From Trochalopteron elliotii (lineage: Eukaryota; Chordata; Aves; Passeriformes; Leiothrichidae): a stretch of DNA of 64,000 bases. The stretch lies in contig JANPWX010020199.1 of assembly GCA_024734555.1 (NCBI GenBank), positions 3,604,762 to 3,668,761 of the forward strand. The letters run 5' to 3'. Below are positions 24,443 to 34,733 of the stretch, piece by piece (position 1 is the stretch's first letter; each line of letters starts with the position of its first letter). The position numbers and the translations under genes were made by a program. The notes beneath the pieces were generated by a model that searched no databases, was not told where the DNA came from, and was given only the letters and a program-made list of their open reading frames with translations.

Positions 24443-26310
24443 TAAAAGGAGGAGATTCCTCCATCTCATAATCCCATGAAAAGAAATACATTAAACAGCT
24501 ACAGGTTCAAGTACCATGGTGCAATATGTAGAGTGAAGGATCCCCAATACTCCATAATCTCTGAAAAAATGATCCTGCCTCAGATTACATGCCATTGTCA
24601 GTGTTTCTCCATCAACTACACTGCAAAATGACACACAGCCTAACTATTTAGCTATACTTGGCTTGTTTATATTGTTTTGCATTTAGAATACACATTTGTC
24701 CATTACTATTCCTCCTAATGTAGGCAGCTCCAATGACCTAAACATAAAAGAGTTTGAGGAGTAAGTGCCTCTGTAGAGAGTTCCCAAATGAATTCCTCAC
24801 TTGCAAATAATAAATATAAACCATCCCAAATTTCAATATATTTCATATAGCTGGTTGATGAGAAAAAGGTTATAAGAAGTTGAGCAATCCCATAAAAATC
24901 ATTATAAGAAAGTAATCTGCAGAAATATCTCCCAAACAGTTTCCCAGAATCTCCCTTGATTTCTCTATTGCAGTAAAGGAGCAAGATTTCACCTAATATT
25001 CAATGGGTTGTGGGTCTGTCACACAAATTTGACTCACAGAAATATAAATTAAGCTAAAGAATAAATTCTTTAAGCAGTTCCATTCACGTCTGAGATGAAA
25101 GATTAGGAAAATGTCTCTGCAATTATCAGCTTCATTGTCCATCACACTACCAGAGTTTGTCCAAGTTTCAGTAATTTTAGGTATCTGGATTGTCTGTACA
25201 TTGTCAAGAAAATAGAGTTAAATATATTTCAGAAAAATCAAACCATGCTGTTTAAACTAACTTCCCACTAGGCAGGTTGAATTTTGGCTGCCTCAGTTGT
25301 AGCAAGCCAAGCTCAAATACATGCAGACTTCCCAAAAGCTCTAGGTGTTGTCAGCTTTCACTTACTCCATGAACACTTCCCAGGAAAAATAACTCTGACC
25401 TGCTCTTCACCTCCTTGCTTCAGGGTCTGACTTTCCTTAGGAAATAGGGACAAGCTGCAATGCAATGCTTATTAAATGTTTTTTGCTCATTTGCTTCTGT
25501 AGAGGAAGAAAGATGGAAATATAGCACCTAAAAGGGTGCACATATAAAAATGAGACTGATTGCAAAACTGAGAATCTACCAGAAAAAATACCTTGAGAGG
25601 AGCATTAGGTGGTCCTCTACTCAATTGTCTATGCACTAGATGACTTGAGATTTTGGCTGCCCTTCCAAAAGTACTTTCTACCCATCCCACCAAACAGCAG
25701 TGTTTTTAGTAAGGGATGTGTAGTGACTGTTACCTATTTGGTAGGAGCAAGGAGAGGAATTTTCAGTGGAGTAACCTCAGCTATGGAATTAATTTCACTG
25801 TAGGTCCAACAGAGGTCGAACATCCTGAATCTCAGGGCAAATTGCCAGCTGAAGTCTTCCTAAGAAAAAAGAATAAATGTGATAGGTTGAACTGATTCTT
25901 GGAGGAGCTGACAGTGACTCACATAAGAAATGTTTTCCAATACTTTCCATTAGATTTCAGATCACTACTCAGCCCACAATTATTAAAATTTTTACCATAT
26001 TCATCTATATATTTTCATTTCTCTACTACTCTCTTGTGATGGCAAAATACTAAATGGTTTTGATGGGTCAAGTATCCTGTCTTCATATTTTTCAGCTGTT
26101 ATTAACTCTTTTTTTTTTACATTTTAAAGCCTTTATTGCTGGAGGTGATATACCTCAAGAACAGGAAGCAGGTAAATGTTCTTCCTGCTACTTTTGTAAC
26201 CAAAGTTCCAAAAGAAATCATTAAGCCAGTTAGGTTGTCATCCACAAGTACTGTCCTCATGGTTCAGGATGCATATTAATTAAAAGTACATAATGTGGAA
26301 ACTAGTTGAA
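24443..26310. other. Unassigned AT-rich DNA
   Basis: No gene recognised between two plus-strand CR1 pieces. The short open frames lack recognisable features. Confidence 0.5.
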
Positions 26311-26442
26311 GTCTGGGACTCTTAGCAACCTGATCTAGTGGGTGGTATTCCAGTCCATGATACGGGGTTTGAAACCAGATGATCTTTTAGATCCCTTCTA
26401 ACACAAGCCATTCTGTGATCCTATGATTCAGTGATTCTATGA
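26311..26442 (+). mobile_element. CR1 LINE 3' end (about 130 bases)
   Basis: A very short CR1 insertion containing only the 3' UTR and tail: GGTATTCCAGTCCATGATAC, then GATGATCTTTTAGATCCC, ending CTGTGATCCTATGATTC and repeated TGATTCTATGA units. The repeated octamer-like tail is the hallmark of the CR1 3' end. No coding part remains. Confidence 0.88.
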
Positions 26443-26547
26443 CTATGATGAGACTACACAAGAAACATGAAATCTGGAAAAGAAACCTAGTGGCCAGACT
26501 GTTTCCTTTGTTTCCTCTCAGTTTTCAACATGTTTACTGTTTGACTA

Positions 26548-26686
26548 TGAGATTAGCTTGGTTGGTTAGAACACGTTGCTATTAACACCAGGGATGCTGG
26601 TTTGATCCCTGTGTGGGCCGTTCACTCAAGAGTTGGACTCAATGATCCTTGTTGGTCCTGTCCAACTCAGAATATTCTATGATTTT
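26548..26686 (+). mobile_element. tRNA-Ile-like SINE with CR1-derived tail
   Basis: The head resembles a tRNA gene: an A box TAGCTTGGTTGG at 26554-26565 and a B box GGTTTGATCCC at 26599-26609, with an anticodon arm GTTGCTATTAACACC between them and GTGTGGGCC closing the acceptor side. The arm and box text match tRNA-Ile best, though the anticodon position now reads ATT rather than AAT, so it is not a working tRNA-Ile. The head is followed directly by a CR1-type 3' end (AGTTGGACTCAATGATCC, then CCAACTCAGAATATTCTATG). A tRNA-Ile head joined to a CR1 tail has been described as a SINE in zebra finch; the CR1 tail lets the element use CR1 reverse transcriptase. Transcription would be by RNA polymerase III from the internal boxes. 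It lies about 100 bases downstream of a CR1 3' end in the same orientation. Confidence 0.85.
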
Positions 26687-29600
26687 CTGCCTGCTTAAAT
26701 TTCCACTCTGTATAGGTGGATCCTAATCTTCTATCCACCACATTGGACAGAAAGATCTACTGTCTGTGAGAAATAGATCCATGTTGCAAGGAGGTTTGGG
26801 GTCCAGAAACAAGTGCTGCCAAAAAATCTTTCCAGTATTTAAAAAGGAGGGTTACAGCAAGATGATGGGAATAAACCTCCAAAGCCACTTCAAATTTCTT
26901 TCCACAGTCTGATCTCATTCTTTAAGTGGAGGAAGTCTCAGTATCAGACTAAGCCAGCTGTATATTCTGAAAGGTTTAGTGTCCCTCGGCCTTAAAAGAA
27001 GGCTACACTTAGGGCAGTCTTTCACAATTTTCATGTCTGCATTAGTCCAACACTCCCATGATCAGAGGAGGCAATCACAGCAGCTCATGAGTGACCTCCT
27101 GAACTGCATGCACATTCGTAAGACCGTTCATAGTCCACTTTAAGTCCAAAGTTGAGCAGAGACTATAGGTACCTTTATATCTACAAGAAATAATTCAGAA
27201 ACTTTGGGGGAAAAAATCATTCCTTGACTAATTTTTTTTTATGTCAGAGCTATGATATTTATAGCATTCCATAAATAAAAATAACATGAAACAAAAATAT
27301 ATGCAGCACTTGAAATTAAAACAGGGCAGTGGTTTGATGACAACTTTAGAAGTGGATAGTAGTCATAGTGCGTGCATTGATGTTTATTTATGCTTTGACA
27401 CCCTTGTCCTGGATGTAGGCTGCAAAATATTTCTTCAGAGGTCAGTTTCACCAAATATTCAGACATGAGGTTTCCTGGGACACTGTCCCAAAGCCAGTCA
27501 TGGTAAACATTTGGTTTAGAATCTACATAAATTTAAATGCTTTTATTGGGAATTCATTCCAATATTCAAAGATGCCATGAAGGGAATGGATGAAATTGCC
27601 GCAAAAAGATAAAAGATTTTTCATATGCATATACAGACATTTAGGTTCTGAGTATTCTTTTTTCCTCAGATAAATGATAAACTCATGTTGATATCACAGA
27701 TATTCTCATTGTCTGTGACCTCTGACTAATGCAGAGGTAAAAGAGTCTTCTTTTTTTTTTTTTTGCTGTTACTTTTCAGCTAAAGTTGTTAGATTTTTTT
27801 CAAATTTTCTGTTATATAGAGGTTATTTTCTGTATTTTTCAGCTAGTATTAAAAGTGCAAAATTAAACACAATGTATTTAGGAAAAATGTTCAATAAAAA
27901 GAAAAGAAATTTAATTCCTGTTCCTCCTGTACTCTACTTTGAATTAACATAACTAACTGAAGATTCATCCCATTAAAGGAGAGTTATATTGATGCACACT
28001 GGGGAAAATTGCATATCAGTTAAAATATATTTTTTTTTAAGAAGCCTTTAGTCACATTAATGCTACTGAAATCCTGTATTCATATCTGCCACAGCCATGC
28101 AGTTTTCCCAAGATACAAATTCAGAGAGGGGGTTGGAACTACAAAAGATAGGAGAATAAGAAAGTGTTGGAGAAGATCTGGAATTTTCAAAATTTATGGA
28201 AAATAAACAAATAGTTGATAGGTCTACTGAAAAGAGCCTAGTAAATTAGTAGGGCTGAAAGACAAGTGATTTCTGCCACTTGTTTTAAACAAAACTTTGA
28301 ATGCAGTGATACCACAGGGCCAGGGCAACGTTTTCTGGAATCGCTCACTGTGGGGTCTTGAAGGGTACTGGATCAGGCCCTAATTATTTACTCCCAGGGT
28401 TGGGCAGCCTGGATGCTTACAGGTTGTACTTTCCCAGGAGAGTTGCTTATGTGCCTGCCTCCTGAAAAGGCCTTTTTGCATGGAGACAGAAGCCATCTTT
28501 GATCTTGTCAGAGGCTCACTCTTATTCGCTGCTGGGAAGAGGTTTCAAAGCAGCAGGTCATCCAGATCTTTTGAAGACAGAGCCCTTTATTCAGCAGCTA
28601 GAATGGGAACCATAAGCAGCCAGAGTAGCCTAAATTTTATGTCTGGTATTTGTCAGTAAAACAGGGCTTTGCACTTTGTGGTCTCCAGCTGACCCAGAAG
28701 CACCACAGGAGGATTGCTAAGTGTGTATTCATGGCTGTTGTATAATTTGGTTGTTGAAGGACACTTTTAGTGTGGCTGTTTGGGGGAGGACACAGGCCTG
28801 CAGGCCCATCCTGGTGCCATTGTGTAACTCAGCACATGAGAGATGCCAGGTCAAGGGAACTGTGGTGACCTCTGTGATGGATCTACCCCACCTGAAGGAA
28901 CTGGGTTTTCTCCTGCCATCTGTGTCTTACAGATGAGAAGCCCCAAGGTTAACATGCTTGCCTCTGCTGCAAGAAGTTAGTGAAGAAGGCAAAGTTGTTG
29001 ATATCAGGCCTGAAACTGTACTAATCAAACTGCTAATACTCCAGTGAAGGTTTTCAATAACAGTGAATATTTTCATAATGTAGATGATGGCATACCTGTG
29101 CCAGAAACATAGAGTCAGATGCTCACTTGGTTTGTCTCCAAATTAAGTTGAATGCAGCTGCATCATGAGCATTTATTCATTACGGCCCAGAATCAGAATA
29201 TAATCATGACTTATAGAATGAAGCATCATTTGAAGTAGTTAGTGTGAAACTCATATTTTAATTCTTGGCATTAATTGCTTAAATGTGTAGCTCTCAGAGG
29301 TGTCTTATATATCTGTAAAATTCTCAGGTGGGTGGGCCTATGTGTGTGATATTTAGTAATAAAATAAGGCATCCAGTCTTGTGGGATTGTTTTTCTTTTG
29401 GGTTTTTGTTTTCGTTTTTTTTCAGGAGCTCAAGCCAGATGTGAGAGCCTGAGGAAGGCTGCACTATCTTTTCAACCCTTGCCATGGCTCAAAACTATTT
29501 AGTGTTTAAGCAGATCACATCCTGTGAAAAGATACTTTTGCATGTTAGACTTAGTGTTAATCCACAAAAAGATTATAAAAATGGTAAATGAAGAGTGGGG

Positions 29601-31111
29601 AAAAAAACAAAACTAAACACATGGAAACCACCTTCCCATTTGAATTGTATGTTTTTATGACAATCAGGAAAACAAAGCAGACCTAGGAGAAAATTATGGG
29701 TCTCTGCAGGTACTGTTAGTTTTGGAAGGTAGCAAACATATGGCCATGTCATTAGAGATGACATTTTTGCACTCCTTGAATCCTTTATCAAAATTTGTTT
29801 GGAAAGTGGAAGAAGAGTGTCCCCTAAACAAAAATATCCCTTCTGCGGCTTTTCCGAGGTTATATTTCAGAGTGCTCTCTTATTGTCTGATGGTCCTGTT
29901 CCATCGGTGAGTTTATAGATGTTCAATAAAAAGCTTAATCTGTTGGTCTATAGCATGCATGTGAGGAAACCTGCTGTTGTGGTAAATGTCCACAGATTTA
30001 TTAGGAATTCTTTCATTTCTGGAAGCACCAGCTATGGCTGTAAATCACTGCTGCCAAATTTTTTAAAGGTTTCTTGCACACATTATGGAAAGGAAAGCCA
30101 TGGCTGTACTCCATCCACTGGGATCAGTTCTTCACTTATTATTGGATCACATCATTTTATATTTATCTTGTGTAAAGGGCAGTGCAGAAAGCTGCTGAGA
30201 GTTTAATTTCCCATGCCTATACTAAGCTTTGTAACTGTAAAGGACTCACATTAAAGGTTGCATTGAAGTCATACTTTGTAGTATAACAAAATCTACAATA
30301 AATTGTTGAGGTAAGGAGAAAACAGGGAGAATGGTTGACAAGAAAAGGAAACTCTTTTGCTCTGTGGGCTACTGGTAATTTTCAAAAGGATGGTAGAAGA
30401 ACTGTATCAAGATTGGGTACAGTGTGCACCTGTTGCTGAAGCAAGGTGTTCCAGCTTAGTTCCATGTACTTCGTGGAAAAACTGATTCAGCTGCGCAAAG
30501 AAAAATAGTCAAATGTTGTTAACATTTTTTAAATCTGTATCTCACAGCCTAAGTTGATTACAAAATATAGTGGCCATGCAAAAATTAGCTCTGGCTCTAA
30601 CTTGAGAAAAATTTTGTGAAGACTCTGAGCTTCTTTGCTCCTTTGCATCATAATTAGCATGAAACCATATCACAATATCCAATTACTGTAATGTTAGAAT
30701 TTTATAGTGTTGGCTCTCAAATTTCCTTCCTTTTCCTTCCTTATTTACAAGTTTTCTCTTTCAGCATTTATCTTGCTGTAGAGTGAAACCTTCAAACCAC
30801 CAAGGGGAAAAGATCTTGTGTTCATGCCTCCATGTTTAAGAAGTATGGATAGAAGTTTGAAATCAATTACGTCAACAGCAAAATATTCTATGTGCCATTT
30901 TCTTGTCTCTGTTGCACATTTCATATACTTAAGGCTAGGATTACTGATTTCAAGAAACTACCAAATTTATTCTTACAAAGGTATCTGGTATCCTGACCTG
31001 TTGTTTATCCACAGCTGCTGTGAAAACATTTTCTTGATTTTAGAGGAACAAACAAAAGGAAAAAATTCATCCAGAAAAAATATTCTGAAGTGCTTTTAGT
31101 TTATCTGGTGG

Positions 31112-31114
<3 letters not shown>
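26687..31114. other. Unassigned DNA
   Basis: No gene or repeat family recognised. The part around 28.3-28.95 kb is somewhat GC-richer and less repetitive than its surroundings but has no open frame above 71 codons. T-rich runs occur near 27.23, 27.75 and 28.03 kb. Confidence 0.5.

Positions 31115-31158
<44 letters not shown>
31115..31158. repeat. (TA)n microsatellite
   Basis: An uninterrupted AT dinucleotide array of about 22 units. Read in frame it encodes an artificial Ile-Tyr repeat. Arrays of this kind are self-complementary and length-variable. Confidence 0.97.
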
Positions 31159-31161
<3 letters not shown>

Positions 31162-31787
31162 ATTGCAAAAGAGATTTCTTCCTCTTATAAAAATCTTGGA
31201 TACACTTCTGTTGTATCTCATGGGGTCAACATTCATCTAGTATTTCATTCTGGTTTGTCACGTCATAAATTCTTCCTTGAATAAGTCCATCTTCAAAGCT
31301 TTTAATGATTGCTATTCATGCAAGTAATATTACCCAATTTATAAATCATATTTCACAGAGAGTAAAATTTTTTTGCCTCTAATTCAGTAAAGAGTTTTGA
31401 GAGTTAGACCTCTCCTCCTCAGAACTTTTTGATGTCCATCTATCTTTTGAATAAAACATGAAGATGCAAACATACTTAGAAAATTAGTAGTCTGGTGATT
31501 TTTATCTTTCAGTCTTGATTTAAAATTTATTTGTAAAGAGCAGTCTGAAAATAGAAATATTAGACATAACTGATACTCAAAACTCCCACATATCTTCAGA
31601 GACATGCTACATATTCAGATTAATGACCAAGATCTTATAATGCACCAAAAACCCGTCAGGTATAAACATATAACATATTTAGGAAAATGAGATGAGTTCT
31701 CAATGCCAGATTATCAAACATGGTGTCTTGAGGTGATTTTATGATGATAGTCTATTCCCTAATCATCTGCTCTATGCACAGAAATTG

Positions 31788-32600
31788 TTGCTGTAATTTT
31801 AAGGTGGGTCCAGGGGAGAGGCAGGAACCTTGGGGACTCCCATGTCACTTTGTTCAAAGACTCCCTCCGAGCGTGCTGTGGGTGCAGCACAGACTGGACA
31901 TTATTTTTTTGCTTAGCTAGCTTGGGTTTTTGTTAGCTTAAACAAGAAGTTTCTCTTCTTTTTTCCTTTTCCCTGGCTTGGGGAGGCTACAGCAGCAGTC
32001 TTTTTGGCACTTTTTGTGGTTTTTTACCTTGAACTGTCCGGCTTGGTTTTGGCCCGAGATCAGCCAATCACTGAGGCCTGCAGGAGCCCCCAGTGGCACT
32101 CTGGCCAGTATGAGACATTGGGAAGAGCTGAAGCAACAAGAGGAAGGACAGAAAAATCCAACCACTTCAACTGCTGTGAGGACACCTTCACCAGAAGTTC
32201 AACAGGTTCCCACCTGTTTTGCCAGAGCTCCCTTGTGAATTTTCCCTTCCCTGAGACAAAACCAGCTGCCATTTTGTCCCCATTTTGCCACGTGGACAGC
32301 CAATTTATTTCTTCACCTGGCATTCTGGGGTTTTTTGTTCTGCTGTGGATGGGTGCGTGGGGTGAGGTTCTGAAAGTATCTATTCATTTTATCCCGTGCA
32401 TCTAGTACTTATTAATTTCTTTCCCTTGCGAGCACTTTGTCAATAAACAAGTTTTATTTCACTTTTACTCCCTGGTAGTAATTTTTCTCATTGGCAAAAA
32501 AAAAGATTTCTGAAGCCCTTTTTCTTTAGAGGAAAAACTCCTCCCAAAGCATTTTCTCCTAAATTTTTCTTTAAACTGAGACCCGTGGACATATATCTTT
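31788..32600 (+). mobile_element. Probable long ERV LTR (plus strand)
   Basis: An 800-base block with the layout of a long U3-R-U5. It has a CCAAT box at 32064-32068 inside CAGCCAATCACTG, a second CCAAT near 32.30 kb, and a canonical AATAAA at 32442-32447 (GTCAATAAACAAG). A T-rich U5-like segment with TTTTACTCCCTGG and TTTTTCTCATTGGC follows. It may start at TGTTGCTGT near 31.79 kb and end near GTGGACA at 32.6 kb, but I could not confirm matching target-site duplications. Its length and U5 style suggest an ERVL-like family. Open frames of up to 133 codons on both strands run through the U3 part and look incidental. A decayed processed gene is the alternative. Confidence 0.48.
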
Positions 32601-33120
32601 TCACACTAAATACTGTTAAGGCTGGAAAAATTTGTCTCTCCTGTTCCCAAGCATATAGGAGTGGAAAAATGTGTAAATTCCTGTGAGCAGATTTATTGAA
32701 AATATGCTATTGTTCAAAAGCCTAATTAACCATTATCAATAGATATTAATATAAGTTGTATTACAGCAGCACATGGCAGGTCAAGTAAAAAGTAAACACA
32801 CTGTTTCAGGGCTCATAGAATATAAAATATTCTGGAATGCCTGGATTAACACTGAAAAGCAAAAAACTTTGCAAAGGTTAAGCAAAGAAAATGATAATTG
32901 ACTTGTGCAAGCAGCCCAGCAGATCTGTAGAAAGGCTGGGAACAGAATTCAGGCCTACCAGTTGCTGTTATAATGTTTTTCTCCTAAGACCAGGCTGGCC
33001 TCAAAATTTCATTAAGGTTTATTGAAGATTTTCTAAATGAATTGTCTGGAAATACTCATGGTTCTTGTGGGAGAAATGAATGTTGGGCCCTACATGGAGG
33101 CCCAAGATAACTGCCCCGAA

Positions 33121-33160
33121 GTATTAGTATTAGTAATTAAATTAGTATTAGTATTAAAAA
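33121..33160. repeat. (TATTAG)n-like short tandem repeat
   Basis: Several copies of GTATTA/TTAGTA in a 40-base stretch, with one interruption (TAATTAAA). Confidence 0.8.
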
Positions 33161-34615
33161 TACTAGTTAAATCCTTGTCTCTCTTCAAAATACATACCAA
33201 AAAGTCATGTCCAGATTCTGATAATTTGGAAGATTTTCTCTAAATGTATTAATTCCATTAACAGTGCGTTTAGACAAAAAAACAGACTTAAGACAGAGCC
33301 TGATAGGTCCTTCTCAAATCTGGCTAAGTGTCTGATTATTCTTCCTCAGTTTCTAAGTGCCTTAAGCTTTCATTTAGATATCTAAATTTCTAAATGAATA
33401 TGTAATACCACATATTCAGAAAAATGTGCTTGGACTTTTTTGGTTCAAGTGCATGGTTACTTTCATTACAAATGCAACTTTTTTGTTCTAGCTCAGCCAT
33501 GAAAATTTTCCCAACACTACAGCCTGGAAAATAAAGTTTTCCCTTCAAACCCATAATAAACTAAGAAATTTTAAAAAAAATTCAATGTTCTTCAATGAAG
33601 GGAATAATAATTAACACCACTAAAAATACTAAGAAATTGCAATACTTGTTTAGCTGTGTTTATTTATAAACAGTCTAGACAAGTATAACCTCTTGAATTT
33701 ACCCATGTCGCATAGTTTGAAGTTTTTCAGGCACTCTCAGCTCAGCTATCAATGTCAAAAGAAAATAGATAGAAACTTGCTGAAGAGTTCCTTTGGCTTT
33801 GTTCAGATGATGTGGCTCAGTTCAATCAGAAAATTTACATGCTTGAAAGCAAAGAAAGCAGATGTCAATAGTTTCTATTTTGTTTTCAGGTAGAATATTG
33901 CGATGTTTTCCAGTAAACAAGATGTCAGAGAACAAAACTTTGTACAAAACACCCAATGTCACAGTTCAAATGTAGAGATATCATTTATAGAGAAAATCCA
34001 AAAATCTTTTGGCAAGGAAAGAGACTAGGACCCTCACAGCCATCAGCATTTCCATCCATACGTGGATATTAGGCTCATCCTTGGGTGCCGCAAGCAAGAA
34101 CCTGTCACCTGAGGCTGAAGCAGCATAATAATACAGAGTTCTTTGTGACATACCTGTTTGCAGGGTTTCTTCAAGTCTGGCATGGTACAGCTCATTCGCT
34201 GCAAGCCCAGTTGTGTATGTATGGATACATGTTATATGTATGTATAGGATGAATAAACATGCTTTGTCCCCACAGTGCTTCTAGGGAATCAAAATCACCA
34301 TCCAAAGAAACTGTCTACCCTGCAGAGATAAACAACCGCTTCGGTTTAAGTCTTTTGCCTAATTCTTAAGCACCTGCACCAGAATCCTCCTGTCTGGGTA
34401 AGGTGGTAGCTCCTTGTTCAGTGCATCAGACAGGTAGAAAAGGCTGAAAAGTGAGAGGAGAGATCAAGGGTAGACAAGAAGGGAAAGAACTGAGGAATAT
34501 CCTCAAAGCATTCTATCTTGGGACTTAGGAGCCTTTATCAGAGCTAACTGTTAATTTTTCCACTTGTTATCATCCGAAAACTTTTCCAGAAGAGATAAAA
34601 TGATGTCTTTTCTTT

Positions 34616-34733
34616 AAAAAAAAAAAAAATAAATAAAAAAAAACACAAAGCCCAAACAAATTTAAAAAAAGCCTAACAAGCAAACGAACAAAAAATCCCA
34701 GCAACAACCAAAAGCAAGCAAAAAAGAAGAGTG
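34616..34733. repeat. A-rich low-complexity tract
   Basis: About 118 bases dominated by A with scattered C and G, including an initial run of roughly 14 A. It could be the decayed poly(A) end of an old retroposed sequence, but no recognisable body precedes it. Confidence 0.75.

Noticed and set aside
24072..24479. 135-codon plus-strand open frame as a possible gene
   Set aside because: The first codons are CR1 ORF2 (FSLEKRRLSGDL). The rest is frame-shifted CR1 and flank, so it is part of a dead LINE.
26548..26629. Functional tRNA gene
   Set aside because: The arms are mismatched, the anticodon position is altered, and a CR1 tail follows directly, so it is a SINE head.
31090..31284. Open frame with Ile-Tyr dipeptide repeats
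   Set aside because: It is the direct translation of the (TA)n microsatellite.
32004..32405. 133-codon plus-strand open frame
   Set aside because: It lies in the U3 part of a probable LTR, with an overlapping antisense frame, and no recognisable residues.
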